Shown piece after piece: positions 1 to 12,239 of a DNA stretch of 64,000 bases. The DNA lies in assembly GCF_016722765.1 (NCBI RefSeq), contig NZ_JAEQND010000006.1, positions 62,001 through 126,000 of the forward strand, in the 5' to 3' direction. Position 1 is the first letter of the stretch. Every line of letters starts with the position of its first letter. Made by a program: the position numbers and the translations under genes. Source of the DNA: Ramlibacter alkalitolerans. Its GTDB lineage: Bacteria > Pseudomonadota > Gammaproteobacteria > Burkholderiales > Burkholderiaceae_C. The notes below the pieces were generated by a model. The model was not told where the DNA came from, did no database searches, and saw nothing but the letters and a program-made list of their open reading frames with translations.

Positions 1-808
1 CGGTGTTGGTCTTGCGGCTCATCTCCCAGCCGCGGCGCTCGGCGTCGGCGCCGGCCTTGAGCAGCGCCTCCTGCGTCGGCTTGTCGAGGGCATTGAAGGC
101 CGCGCGGTTGACGATCACCGCGTTCTTCGGCAGCCAGGCCTGCGTGTCGTACCAGTTCTTGATGTGCTCGTAGGTCTTGGTGTCCCAGCCCGTGGAGCCG
201 GAGGACATGTACGAATCCACCACGCCCGTGGCCATGGCCTGCGACAGTTCCGCCGCCTGCACCGTCACCGGTTGCGCGCCCACCAGTTCCGCGATGCGCG
301 CGGTGGCCGGGCTGTACGCGCGCCACTTCAGGCCCTTCATGTCGGACGCCGAGTTGATCGGCTTCTTGGTGTAGATGCCCTGCGGCGGCCACGCGACGGC
401 GTAGAGGACCATCATCCCCTGTTCGCCCAGCTTCTTGTCCACCATGGGCTTCTGCGCGCGCCACAGCTTCATTGCGGAGTCGTAGCTGTCGGCGAGGAAG
501 GGGATGCCGTCGGCGCCGAAGATCTGCCACTCGTTCTGGAAGTTCACCAGCAGGATCTCGCCGATCTGCGCCTGCCCGCCCTGCACGGCGCGCTTGATCT
601 CGGGGGCCTTGAAAAGCGACGCGTTCGGGTGCACGGTGATCTTCAGCTTGCCGCCGGTGGCCTTGTCCACGTCGTTGGCGAACTGCACCAGGTTCTCGCT
701 GTGGAAGTTGCTGGCCGGGTAGGCGGCCGGCAGGTCCCACTTGGTCTGCGCGCCGACCTGGCCTGCCAGCGCAAGAGCCGCCAGCGTAAGGGCGAACTTG
801 AATTTCAT
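1..808 (-). CDS. dctP: TRAP transporter solute-binding protein DctP (partial, C-terminus off window)
   Basis: Periplasmic substrate-binding subunit of a tripartite ATP-independent transporter. The ATG at 808 is preceded by a GGAG ribosome site, and the first ~20 residues form a Sec signal peptide ending near GQVGA. The visible 269 residues carry DctP family features: a WDLP/YP start to the mature protein, then ADSYDSAMKLWRAQ, and the central MKGLKWRAYSPATARI and AMATGVVDSYMSS segments. The family is about 320-340 residues long, so roughly the last 60 are outside the window. It is on the same strand as dctM/dctQ (1946-3743), but an oppositely oriented hydrolase lies between them. The substrate is unknown; the nearby oxoprolinase suggests an amide or carboxylate. 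The family call is firm. Confidence 0.93.
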   Translation of the reverse strand, partial: MKFKFALTLAALALAGQVGAQTKWDLPAAYPASNFHSENLVQFANDVDKATGGKLKITVHPNASLFKAPEIKRAVQGGQAQIGEILLVNFQNEWQIFGADGIPFLADSYDSAMKLWRAQKPMVDKKLGEQGMMVLYAVAWPPQGIYTKKPINSASDMKGLKWRAYSPATARIAELVGAQPVTVQAAELSQAMATGVVDSYMSSGSTGWDTKTYEHIKNWYDTQAWLPKNAVIVNRAAFNALDKPTQEALLKAGADAERRGWEMSRKTNT

Positions 809-941
809 TGGATCGCTCCGCAAGGATGAGTGTTGAGCAAGGCGAAGCTTACCCGGATCGCCATCGCTCCCGATTCGGCCTTTCCCGAAGCGCGGGTGCT
901 GTCCGACGTCAAGGCGCACCGCGGCTTGCTAGATTGGCCGC

Positions 942-1817
942 ATGCCACAACAAGAGCTCGCCCTGCCCACGGCCTGGGGCCAGCTGGCCGGCACGCTGCA
1001 GCTGCCGGACAGCCCCGCGCCCTGGCCGGCGGCCTTGCTCATTGCCGGCTCGGGGCCTACCGACCGCGACGGCAACAATCCGCTGCTGGGCACGCACATC
1101 GACAACCTCAAGCGGCTGGCCGCTGCGCTGGCCGCGCGCGGCGTGGCCTCGCTGCGCTACGACAAGCGCGGCGTCGGCGCCAGCGTCTACCCGGGGCTGA
1201 GCGAGGATGCGCTGCGCTTCGAGCACCTCGTCGACGACGCGGTGGCGCTGGCCGGCTGCCTGGCGCACGACGATCGGATCAACCGGATCGCCCTGGTCGG
1301 CCATAGCGAGGGCGCCCTGATCGCTGCGCTGGCCGCCCATGAGGAGCAGGCCCAGGCCCACGCCGTCGTCTCCATTGCCGGTGCGGGCAGCCGCGCCTCG
1401 GCGCTGATGCGCCGGCAGATGGAGGACCACCTGCCGCAGGACATCGCCGGGCCGGCCTTCGCCGCGCTAGCCGCTCTGGAATCGCAGCAGCGCGTGGAGG
1501 ACGTGCCCGATGAATTGTTCCTGCTGTTCCGCCCGACCGTGCAGCCCTACCTGATCTCGTGGTTCCGCCACGACCCGCCGGCGGTGCTGGCGGACCTGCA
1601 GGTGCCGGTGATGCTGGTGCATGGCTCGGCCGATGTGCAGGTCGGCGTGGAGCACGCCCGGTGGCTGCAGGCGGGCAAGCCGGATGCGCGGCTGGAAATC
1701 GTGGCCGGCATGGACCACCTGCTGGGCATGGGCGGTGACACGCGGCGGGGCGCCGACGTGGTGGGCGGCGCGGTGGCCGCGTGGTTGCAGGAGCTGGATG
1801 TCGACGTGGCGGCTTGA
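942..1817 (+). CDS. alpha/beta hydrolase
   Basis: A serine hydrolase of 291 residues. The oxyanion-side loop GSGPTDRDGN is at about residues 36-45, the nucleophile elbow GHSEG has Ser at about 122, a candidate acid follows in VHGSAD, and the catalytic His is probably in GMDHLLG near the C-terminus. This arrangement matches dienelactone-hydrolase-like and YfhR-like cytosolic esterases. There is no signal peptide. It is transcribed divergently from dctP across a 133-base gap and lies between dctP and dctM, so it may act on the imported compound, but that is inference. No specific substrate can be read from the sequence. Confidence 0.85.
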   Translation: MPQQELALPTAWGQLAGTLQLPDSPAPWPAALLIAGSGPTDRDGNNPLLGTHIDNLKRLAAALAARGVASLRYDKRGVGASVYPGLSEDALRFEHLVDDAVALAGCLAHDDRINRIALVGHSEGALIAALAAHEEQAQAHAVVSIAGAGSRASALMRRQMEDHLPQDIAGPAFAALAALESQQRVEDVPDELFLLFRPTVQPYLISWFRHDPPAVLADLQVPVMLVHGSADVQVGVEHARWLQAGKPDARLEIVAGMDHLLGMGGDTRRGADVVGGAVAAWLQELDVDVAA

Positions 1818-1838
1818 AGCGAACGCGCTTTCCGCCTC

Positions 1839-1929
1839 GTAGGCTGGTGGTGAGGAGCGAAACGACCGAACCCCAGCGATGCGCGACAGCGCTGGGGTTC
1901 GCGCGCTGCGCGGCTCACCGCCAGCCTAC
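1839..1929. repeat. Family A long palindromic repeat, complete copy A1
   Basis: A 91-base imperfect palindrome that begins GTAGGCTGGTGGTGA and ends TCACCGCCAGCCTAC, with an inner hairpin CCCCAGCG / CGCTGGGG. It fills the gap between the convergent hydrolase and dctM genes. Related copies lie at 21106, 56154 and 62250-62349, with degenerate or half copies at 10619 and 16892. As RNA it would fold into a long stem and could terminate or protect both convergent transcripts. Confidence 0.85.
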
Positions 1930-1945
1930 AAAGACCCGTTCGCGC

Positions 1946-3241
1946 TCACATCTTCGACGGCATCCACGTCGCCATCTGCGGCACGAACCACAGCAGCAGC
2001 ACCATCCCGCACATCAGGAAGAAGAAGGGCATGGTCACCCGCGCGATCCAGGTGATCTCCTTGCCGGTCATTCCCTGCAGCACGAACAGGTTGAAGCCTA
2101 CCGGCGGCGTGATCTGCGCCATCTCCACCACGATCACGACGAAGATGCCGAACCAGATCAGGTCGAAGCCGGCCGCCTGCACCGTGGGCAGGATCACGCC
2201 CATGGTCAGCACCACCATCGAAATGCCGTCCAGGAAGCAGCCCAGCACGATGTAGAAGATCGCCAGCGCCACCATCAGCATGAAGGGCGACAGGCCCAGC
2301 GAGCCCACGAACTCCGCCAGGTGCCGCGGCAGCCCGATGTAGCCCATGGAGAGCGTGAGGAAGGCGGCCCCCGCGAGGATCAGCGCGATCATGCAGTACA
2401 GGCGCGTCGCGCCCAGCAGCGAATCGCGGAAGGTGGCCCAGTTCAGCGAACCTTGCACTGCCGACAGCACCAGCGCGCCGACCACGCCGACCGCCGCAGC
2501 TTCGGTGGCGGTGGCGATGCCGGTGTAGATCGAGCCCAGGACGGCCGCGATCAGCACCACCACCGGAATGAGGTGCCGCGACTCGCTGAGCTTCTGCGCA
2601 AAGGTCATCCGCTCGCCCGGCACCGGGATGCGCTTCTTGTTCAACACCGCCCAGACCGCGAGGTAACCGGAGAACAGGCTCGCGAGCACGACGCCGGGGA
2701 TGATGCCGGCCACGAAAAGCCGCGCGATCGAGACGTCCGCCGTCACGCCGTAGACGATCATGATGATCGAGGGCGGGATCAGCAGGCCCAGCGTGCCGGC
2801 GCCGGCCAGCGAACCGATGGTGATGTCTTCCGGGTAGCCGCGCCGGTCGAGCTCCGGCAAGGTCATCTTGCCGATGGTGGCGCAGGTGGCGGCGGACGAA
2901 CCGGAGACGGCGGCGAAGATCGTGCAACCGATCACGTTGGTATGCAGCAGCCGGCCGGGCAGGCGCGAGACCCATGGCGCCAGCCCACGGAACATGCTTT
3001 CACTGAGCTTGGTGCGAAAGAGGATCTCTCCCATCCAGATGAACAGGGGCAGGGCGGTGAGCGTCCAGCTCGAGGCCGAGCCCCACACGGTGACTGCCAT
3101 GGCATCGCCGGCCGGCCGGGAGGAAAAGAGCTGCATGCCGATCCAGGCCACGCCGCCCAGGGTGAGGCCGATCCAGACGCCGCTGCCCAGGAGCAGGAAC
3201 AGCAGCACGATCAGCATCGTCGTGATCGCGACTTCACTCAT
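1946..3241 (-). CDS. dctM: TRAP transporter large permease DctM
   Basis: The transporting membrane subunit of a TRAP system, 431 residues and very hydrophobic, with about 12 predicted membrane segments. The family signature around LGLLIPPSIIMIVYGV is present at roughly residues 150-170, and a second half-repeat contains MAQITPPVGFNLFV. The start overlaps the end of dctQ by 8 bases, which implies translational coupling. It works with DctQ and a periplasmic DctP, most likely the partial gene at 1-808. The reaction is sodium-coupled import of a small organic acid; the exact substrate is unknown. Confidence 0.94.
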   Translation of the reverse strand: MSEVAITTMLIVLLFLLLGSGVWIGLTLGGVAWIGMQLFSSRPAGDAMAVTVWGSASSWTLTALPLFIWMGEILFRTKLSESMFRGLAPWVSRLPGRLLHTNVIGCTIFAAVSGSSAATCATIGKMTLPELDRRGYPEDITIGSLAGAGTLGLLIPPSIIMIVYGVTADVSIARLFVAGIIPGVVLASLFSGYLAVWAVLNKKRIPVPGERMTFAQKLSESRHLIPVVVLIAAVLGSIYTGIATATEAAAVGVVGALVLSAVQGSLNWATFRDSLLGATRLYCMIALILAGAAFLTLSMGYIGLPRHLAEFVGSLGLSPFMLMVALAIFYIVLGCFLDGISMVVLTMGVILPTVQAAGFDLIWFGIFVVIVVEMAQITPPVGFNLFVLQGMTGKEITWIARVTMPFFFLMCGMVLLLWFVPQMATWMPSKM

Positions 3242-3743
3242 TGTGCAGGGCCTCCTCGCTCCCGGCGGACTGCCGCCGGCCCCGCAGTTCCTGGACCCAC
3301 TCGTCCAGGAAGGCCACCAGCAGGACGAGCGTGCCGATCGCCATCGTGAGCTGCGGGATCCACAGCGGCGTGGCGTCGTTGCCGGTCGAGATGTCGTTGA
3401 AGGCGTGCGAGTTCCACGCCAGCCGCACGGCGTAGACGGCGAACAGGCCGGCCAGCAGCACGCCGGCGGACAGGCCCCACATTTCCAGGCCGTGGCGCGC
3501 CTTGCCTTGCAGGCGCCCCAGCAGCAGCGTCACGCGGATGTGCTCGTTGCGCTTGAGCGTATGCGCCAGGGCGAGGAAGCCCGCCGCGGCCATGCAGTAG
3601 CCCGCATAAGCGTCGGTGCCGGGCACGTGGAAGCCGACCTGCCGGCTGACGATGGACAGCAGCACCATCAGCAGCACGCCGATCATGGCGAGCGCGGCCA
3701 GCCACGCGCTCGCGTCGTAGAGGAAGTCCAGGAGTCTTCGCAT
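3234..3743 (-). CDS. dctQ: TRAP transporter small permease DctQ
   Basis: The small membrane subunit, 169 residues with four predicted transmembrane helices. It carries the typical DctQ segments [16 protein letters not shown] near the N-terminus and [16 protein letters not shown] in the middle. It helps DctM couple to the binding protein. It starts at 3743, 65 bases from the divergently transcribed oxoprolinase gene, so promoters for both probably share that short gap. The reading frame is complete and ends inside the start of dctM. Confidence 0.92.
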   Translation of the reverse strand: MRRLLDFLYDASAWLAALAMIGVLLMVLLSIVSRQVGFHVPGTDAYAGYCMAAAGFLALAHTLKRNEHIRVTLLLGRLQGKARHGLEMWGLSAGVLLAGLFAVYAVRLAWNSHAFNDISTGNDATPLWIPQLTMAIGTLVLLVAFLDEWVQELRGRRQSAGSEEALHNE

Positions 3744-3808
3744 CGGCTGAGTTTAGGCGCGCTCCGGATCCGGACATACCCGCACACCATGCCCCGGATA
3801 ATCGCCCC

Positions 3809-7483
<3,675 letters not shown>

Positions 7484-7489
7484 CAAGCC

Positions 7490-7574
7490 GTCATTCCCGC
7501 GCAGGCGGGAATCCAGGGCTTCCGCAACCCCGCGCTGCGCGCGTGCCCTGGGCCCCCGCCTGCGCGGGGGTGAC
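7490..7574. repeat. Family B palindromic repeat (GTCATTCCCGCG type), copy B1
   Basis: The 5' arm GTCATTCCCGCGCAGGCGGG is answered by CCCCGCCTGCGCGGGGGTGAC, with a shorter inner pair CCAGGGCTT / GCCCTGG. It sits directly after the oxoprolinase stop. A near-identical arrangement occurs at 14616-14709 and a degenerate tandem form at 63013-63087. Repeats of this appearance are widespread in proteobacterial genomes. Confidence 0.85.
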
Positions 7575-7610
7575 GGCCTTCGGCCGAGCTCCTTGTGCCA
7601 TCATTTCGCG

Positions 7611-8678
7611 ATGATCGAAAAGACCCCCGCCGGCGGTGCGTTCCTCGACGACCTGCCGTTCCCCAGCCGTTTCGAAAGCGAGGCGGCGCTCGAAGACTAC
7701 CTCGCCACGCCCTCGCGCGAGCTGGTGCGCGACCTCGCGCGCACCGAAGGCGACCTGCTGATCCTGGGCGTGGGCGGCAAGATGGGCCCGACGCTGGCCC
7801 GCCTGGCACGCAACGCGCTGCCGGCCTCGCGCCGCGTGATCGCGGTGGCCCGCTTTTCGGAGCCGGGCGTGCGCGAAGCGCTGCAGTCGCACGGCATCGA
7901 GACCATCGCCTGCGACCTGCAGGACCGGGCGGCGCTGCAGGCGCTGCCGAAGTCCCCGAACGTGGTCTTCATGGCCGGCCGCAAGTTCGGCGCCGACGGC
8001 AACCTGCCGCTGACGTGGGCGATGAACGCGCTGGTGCCGGCCCTGGTGGCCGAGACCTTCACGGCCTCGCGCATCGTGGCCTTCTCCACCGCCTGCGTCT
8101 ATCCCTTCGTGCCGGTGATCGGCCAGGGCGCGAGCGAGGACGAAGTGCTGGCGCCGCCCGGCGAATACGCGAACTCCTGCGTGGCGCGCGAGCGCATGTT
8201 CGAGCACTTCTCGCAGTTGCACGGCACGCCGGGCCGCCTGTTCCGCCTCAGCTACGCGATCGACATGCGCTACGGCGTGCTGGCGGACGTGGCGCTGAAG
8301 GTGTGGCGCGGCGAGCCGGTCGACGTGACCATGGGCCACGTGAACGTGATCTGGCAGGGCGATGCCAACGCGCAGGCGCTGCGCTGCCTCGCGGTGGCGA
8401 CGGTGCCGACCTCGCCGCTGAACGTGAGCGGGCCCGAGACGACCTCCGTCCGCTGGCTGGCGCAGGAATTCGGCCGCGCCTTCGGCAAGCCGGCGCAGGT
8501 GACGGGCACGGAAGCGCCCACCGCCTGGCTGATGAACACCGGCGAAGCCGAGCGCCTGTTCGGCTATCCGCGCGTGCCGCTGCGGCAGATGGTGGCCTGG
8601 GTCGCGGACTGGATCGCGCACGAGCAGCGGCTGCTCGGCAAGCCCACGAAGTTCGAGAAGCGGGATGGGCATTACTGA
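7611..8678 (+). CDS. NAD-dependent epimerase/dehydratase-like protein
   Basis: A 355-residue extended short-chain dehydrogenase-like protein. The Rossmann motif LILGVGGKMGPTLARLAR lies near residues 49-66. A VAFSTACVYPF segment matches the Ser region of SDR enzymes, and GEYANSCVARERMFE sits where YxxxK is expected, but the Lys is replaced by Cys. This may mean altered chemistry or a binding rather than a catalytic role. An ATG 18 bases upstream is in frame; 7611 was chosen because the protein resembles the family from MIEKTPAGG on. The end overlaps the GNAT gene by 14 bases and a DHDPS-like gene follows, so the three are probably one operon. Function unknown beyond the fold. Confidence 0.8.
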   Translation: MIEKTPAGGAFLDDLPFPSRFESEAALEDYLATPSRELVRDLARTEGDLLILGVGGKMGPTLARLARNALPASRRVIAVARFSEPGVREALQSHGIETIACDLQDRAALQALPKSPNVVFMAGRKFGADGNLPLTWAMNALVPALVAETFTASRIVAFSTACVYPFVPVIGQGASEDEVLAPPGEYANSCVARERMFEHFSQLHGTPGRLFRLSYAIDMRYGVLADVALKVWRGEPVDVTMGHVNVIWQGDANAQALRCLAVATVPTSPLNVSGPETTSVRWLAQEFGRAFGKPAQVTGTEAPTAWLMNTGEAERLFGYPRVPLRQMVAWVADWIAHEQRLLGKPTKFEKRDGHY

Positions 8679-9525
8679 GCGCCTGGCCGCGCCCTCGCGG
8701 GACGACCTGGCGTCGCTGCAGCAACTCGTGGTGGAGAGTCGCTGGAACCAGTCGCCGGAAGACTGGGACGTGTTCCTGCGCCTGGGCACCGTGCACGTAG
8801 TGCGCGACGAAGCCGGCCGCATCGTCGCGAGCGGCGCGGTGCTGCCCATGGGCGCTTCGCCGGTCGCGTGGATCAGCATGATCCTGGTCATGCCTGCGCG
8901 GCGGGGCGTCGGCCTGGGCCGTGCGGTCTTCGGCGCGTGCCTGCGGCAGATCCAGTTCGAAGGCCGCATCCCCATGCTCGATGCCACGCCGGCCGGCGAG
9001 GCGCTGTACACGCAGTTCGGCTTCCGCCCGCAATGGCGGCTGGCGCGCTGGCGGCGCGAGGCGAGCGAACGCGATGCGCGCAACGCCGGGCTTTCGCGTT
9101 CGCTCCAGCGCCAGCCCGCGGGAGAGGCGCTCCAGGGGCTGGTGAAGCTGGACGCGGCGGCTCTGGGGTTCGACCGTCGCACGCTGCTGGAGCAGCTTGC
9201 GGACCGGCGCGGTTCCGTGTGTGTTGCCGGCGGCGAAGCCGCGGGGCTGGTGCGCGAGGGCCGCACGGCGCGCCACGTCGGCCCCTTGCTCGCCCGCAGT
9301 GAAGCCGCCGCCGGGCCACTGCTGCGCGACATCGTCGATGCCGAAGATGCCGCGCTCCTGATCGACCTGCGCGACGCGCGACCGCTGCTGCGCGCCACGC
9401 TCGAAGCCGCGGGTTTCCGCCACGAGCGCCCTTTTGCCCGCATGGCGCTGCTTGCGCCGGGGCAGGTCCTGCCTGCCGGCGACGACGCGCTGCTGCATGC
9501 CGTCGCCGGCCCCGAATACGCCTGA
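8665..9525 (+). CDS. GNAT family N-acetyltransferase
   Basis: 286 residues, starting inside the preceding gene. The acetyl-CoA binding segment VMPARRGVGLGRAVFGACL is at roughly residues 74-92 and is followed by TPAGEALYTQFGF, a standard GNAT C-terminal element. The second half looks like another, degenerate GNAT-like domain, as in proteins that pair two such folds. The acceptor is not known. It sits between the epimerase-like gene and the DHDPS-like gene with short or negative spacing, so it probably modifies an intermediate of the same pathway. That pathway role is inference. Confidence 0.85.
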   Translation: MGITERLAAPSRDDLASLQQLVVESRWNQSPEDWDVFLRLGTVHVVRDEAGRIVASGAVLPMGASPVAWISMILVMPARRGVGLGRAVFGACLRQIQFEGRIPMLDATPAGEALYTQFGFRPQWRLARWRREASERDARNAGLSRSLQRQPAGEALQGLVKLDAAALGFDRRTLLEQLADRRGSVCVAGGEAAGLVREGRTARHVGPLLARSEAAAGPLLRDIVDAEDAALLIDLRDARPLLRATLEAAGFRHERPFARMALLAPGQVLPAGDDALLHAVAGPEYA

Positions 9526-9544
9526 AAATCCAGAGGAAGTTGTC

Positions 9545-10612
9545 ATGCCCCTGAACCGATCCGATCTCCCGCAGGACGTCCTGCAGCTGCTGGCCGGCGG
9601 CGCCGTGATCCCCGCCCATCCGCTCGCGCTCGATGCGCGCCGCCAGTTCGATCGCAATCGCCAGCGCGCGCTCACGCGCTACTACGTCGATGCCGGCGCC
9701 GGCGGGCTGGCCGTCGGCGTGCACACCACGCAATTCGCCATCCGCGAGCACGGCCTGTACGAGCGCGTGCTGTCCGCCGCCATGGAGGATCGGCTGGCCT
9801 GGACCGAGCGGCCCATGGTGATGGTCGCGGGCCTGTGCGGCCGCACCGAGCAGGCCCGCAAGGAAGCGCGCATCGCGGTCGGCCTGGGCTACCACGCCGG
9901 TCTGCTGAGCCTGGCGGCGCTGTCCTCCGCTTCGGAGGACGAGATGATCGCGCACTGCGAGCAGGTGGCGCAGGAGATCCCGCTGGTGGGCTTCTACCTG
10001 CAGACGGCCGTCGGCGGCCCGACGCTGTCGCACGCCTTCTGGCGCCGTTTCGCATCCATCCCGAATGCGCTGGCCATCAAGGTCGCGCCCTTCCATCGCT
10101 ACCGCACGCTGGACGTCGTGCGCGGCCTGGTCGAGGCCGGGGCGGAGGAGCGCGTGTTCCTCTACACCGGCAACGACGACCACATCGTGCTGGACCTGGC
10201 GCTGCCCTTTACCGCCATGCGCGCGGGTCAGCCGGTGACCGTGCGCTTCCGTGGCGGCCTGCTGGGGCACTGGTCGGTCTGGACCGCGAGCGCGGTGCGC
10301 CAGCTGGAGATGATCAAGGCCACCATCGCGGCCAACGGCGGCAGCCTGCCGCCCGAACTGCTGGCGCTCGACTCGCGCGTGACCGACTGCAATTCCGCGT
10401 TCTTCGACGTGAAGAACAACTTCCACGGCTGCATCGCCGGCTGCCACGAGGTGCTGCGCCGCCAGGGGCTGCTCGAAGGCATCTGGTGCCTGGACCCCGA
10501 GGAGGGTCTCGGCGCCGGCCAGGCGCAGGAGATCGACCGCGTGTATCAGCAGCACGCCGACCTGGCGGACGATGCGTTCGTGCGGGAGAACCTGCAGCGC
10601 TGGCTGTCGTAG
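9545..10612 (+). CDS. dihydrodipicolinate synthase family protein
   Basis: A 355-residue TIM-barrel aldolase of the DHDPS/N-acetylneuraminate lyase superfamily. The Schiff-base Lys is likely in NALAIKVAPF at about residue 178, with the preceding VGFYLQTAVGG carrying the Tyr element. An AGAGGAAG ribosome site fixes the ATG at 9545 rather than upstream in-frame codons. It is longer than true DapA (about 290 residues) and lies outside any lysine operon, so it is more likely a catabolic aldolase acting with the two genes upstream. Its substrate is unknown. Confidence 0.87.
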   Translation: MPLNRSDLPQDVLQLLAGGAVIPAHPLALDARRQFDRNRQRALTRYYVDAGAGGLAVGVHTTQFAIREHGLYERVLSAAMEDRLAWTERPMVMVAGLCGRTEQARKEARIAVGLGYHAGLLSLAALSSASEDEMIAHCEQVAQEIPLVGFYLQTAVGGPTLSHAFWRRFASIPNALAIKVAPFHRYRTLDVVRGLVEAGAEERVFLYTGNDDHIVLDLALPFTAMRAGQPVTVRFRGGLLGHWSVWTASAVRQLEMIKATIAANGGSLPPELLALDSRVTDCNSAFFDVKNNFHGCIAGCHEVLRRQGLLEGIWCLDPEEGLGAGQAQEIDRVYQQHADLADDAFVRENLQRWLS

Positions 10613-10618
10613 CAGCGC

Positions 10619-10648
10619 GTAGGCTGGTCTCGCCGCAGGCGACACCAG
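10619..10648. repeat. Family A repeat, short degenerate copy A2
   Basis: Begins GTAGGCTGGT like the full copies, then folds back at once: GCTGGT-CTCGCC pairs with GGCGAC-ACCAGC. It lies just after the DHDPS-like stop codon and could act as a weak stem-loop terminator, but no T-run follows. Confidence 0.5.
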
Positions 10649-10685
10649 CGGTCGGGCGTGCGCTGTTTGGAAACCGGCGAAGAGC

Positions 10686-10716
10686 CAAAGAAAAACCCGC
10701 CGATGGCGGGCTTTCT
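10686..10716 (-). terminator. rho-independent terminator of the comEA-like gene
   Basis: On the minus strand a stem GGCGGG/CCCGCC variant (CCCGCC at 10696-10701, GGCGGG at 10705-10710, three-base loop) is followed by TTTTTCTTT. It lies about 20 bases beyond the comEA-like stop. The other strand has CTTTCTT after the stem, so it may also stop transcription from the DHDPS-like gene. Confidence 0.8.
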
Positions 10717-10734
10717 TGCGGTGAGTGGCAGGAC

Positions 10735-11145
10735 TTACTTCTTGGCGCTCGCCGCCGGCTTGGCGGCGGCCGCCTTGTCGTCCTTCTTGTCCGCCTTGGC
10801 TTCGGCCTTCGTTTCGGCCTTCGCTTCCTTCTTCTCGTCCTTCTTCGCGGGGGCCGCGCCGGAATTGCCGCCCAGGTCGCGCTGGTACGTCTCGCCGTTG
10901 ACCGTCAGGCCGCCGGCCGAGTACCTGGCGGCGGTGATCGGCGCGATGCCCTTGATGCGGCCCATGAAGTTGTCCCAGTTCTTGAACTGGCCCTTCTTGC
11001 GCTCGTCGAGGATGCGCTTGGACATGACCGGACCGATGCCCTTGATGCCGTCCAGTTCGGCGGCGGTCGCCTTGTTCACTTCGACACCCGCGAAGGCGGC
11101 GGCCGCGTAGAGCATGGCCAGGATGGCCAGGATTTTCTTCAGCAT
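10735..11145 (-). CDS. ComEA-like helix-hairpin-helix protein
   Basis: A 136-residue exported protein. The signal peptide MLKKILAILAMLYAAAAFAG is followed at once by a helix-hairpin-helix DNA-binding domain (VNKATAAELDGIKGIGPVMS and KNWDNFMGRIKGIAP). The C-terminus is a Lys/Ala/Glu-rich low-complexity tail of about 40 residues. The ATG at 11145 was preferred over one 33 bases upstream because it starts the signal peptide and follows GGAGAGAG. ComEA proteins bind incoming DNA in the periplasm during natural transformation; whether this one does is inference. It is the last gene of the minus-strand block and has its own terminator. Confidence 0.86.
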   Translation of the reverse strand: MLKKILAILAMLYAAAAFAGVEVNKATAAELDGIKGIGPVMSKRILDERKKGQFKNWDNFMGRIKGIAPITAARYSAGGLTVNGETYQRDLGGNSGAAPAKKDEKKEAKAETKAEAKADKKDDKAAAAKPAASAKK

Positions 11146-11234
11146 GGGTCTCTCTCCAGCAGGTTGAATGGGGCGCATCCCGACGCGGGAGGCGGCCCGT
11201 CTTCAACGGTGCAGGGCCGGAGAAAGTTGACGCG

Positions 11235-12239
11235 TCAGGCGCCGAAATGGCGCTGCAGCTCCCGCATGTACTGGCCGACGCCCGTCGCCACGTCCGCGAA
11301 GGCGTGGTCGCAGCCCGCTTGCCGCAGCGCCGACAGGTCGGCCTGGGTGTAGCACTGGTACTTGCCGCGCAGGGCGTCGGGGAAGGGGATGTATTCCAGC
11401 AGGCCGAGGTCCACGGCGGTGGCGGCGTCCTGGACGCCGCCGGGGTGCAGCGCGTCCAGCACGGCCAGCGCCACGTCGTTGAACGGCTGCGCCCGGCCGG
11501 TGCCCAGGTTGAAGATGCCCGACTTCTCTGGATGGTCGAAGAACCAGAGGTTCACGGCCACGACGTCGTCGACGAACACGAAGTCGCGCGTCTGCTCGCC
11601 CGGCCCGTAGCCGCCGTACTCGCCGAACAGCTTGACCTTCCCCTGCTCGCGCAACTGGTTGAACTGGTGGAAGGCCACGCTGGCCATGCGGCCCTTGTGC
11701 TGCTCGCGCGGGCCGTACACGTTGAAGTAGCGGAAGCCCACCACCTGGTGGCTGGCACTCCTGAAATCGTTGCCGCATTCGCGCCGCATGCGCTGGTCGA
11801 ACAGCAGCTTGCTGTAGCCGTAGACGTTGAGCGGCCGCTCGAATTCCGGCGTCTCGCGGAAGGTGTCCGAGCCGCCGTAGACGGCCGCGGAAGACGCATA
11901 CAGCAGCCGGGCGCCGCGCTGCTGGCAGGACGCGAACAGCGAGCACGAGACGCCGTAGTTGTTGGCCATCATGTACTTGCCGTCCTGCTCCATCGTGTCG
12001 CTGCAGGCGCCTTCGTGGAACACCGCCTCCACCTTGCCGAAGCCGCCCTGGGCGAACAGCGCATAGAAGTCGGCGGCGTCGACGTAGTCGGCGATCTGCA
12101 GGTCGGCGAGGTTGCGGAACTTGTCGCCCTGGGTCAGGTCGTCGACCGCGACGATGTCGTCGATGCCCCGGGCGTTGAGGCCCTTGACGATGTTGGAACC
12201 GATGAAACCGGCAGCGCCGGTGACGACGACGCGCGTCAT
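11235..12239 (-). CDS. hldD: ADP-L-glycero-D-manno-heptose 6-epimerase
   Basis: Last step in making ADP-L-glycero-D-manno-heptose for the LPS inner core. It is a 334-residue SDR enzyme with the NAD motif [18 protein letters not shown] at residues 4-21, the HEGACSDT segment typical of HldD, and the YxxxK active site in [12 protein letters not shown]. The start ATG overlaps the stop of rfaE1 by 4 bases (ATGA), giving tight coupling with the kinase that acts earlier in the same pathway. Identification is strong by motif, length and context. Confidence 0.96.
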   Translation of the reverse strand: MTRVVVTGAAGFIGSNIVKGLNARGIDDIVAVDDLTQGDKFRNLADLQIADYVDAADFYALFAQGGFGKVEAVFHEGACSDTMEQDGKYMMANNYGVSCSLFASCQQRGARLLYASSAAVYGGSDTFRETPEFERPLNVYGYSKLLFDQRMRRECGNDFRSASHQVVGFRYFNVYGPREQHKGRMASVAFHQFNQLREQGKVKLFGEYGGYGPGEQTRDFVFVDDVVAVNLWFFDHPEKSGIFNLGTGRAQPFNDVALAVLDALHPGGVQDAATAVDLGLLEYIPFPDALRGKYQCYTQADLSALRQAGCDHAFADVATGVGQYMRELQRHFGA

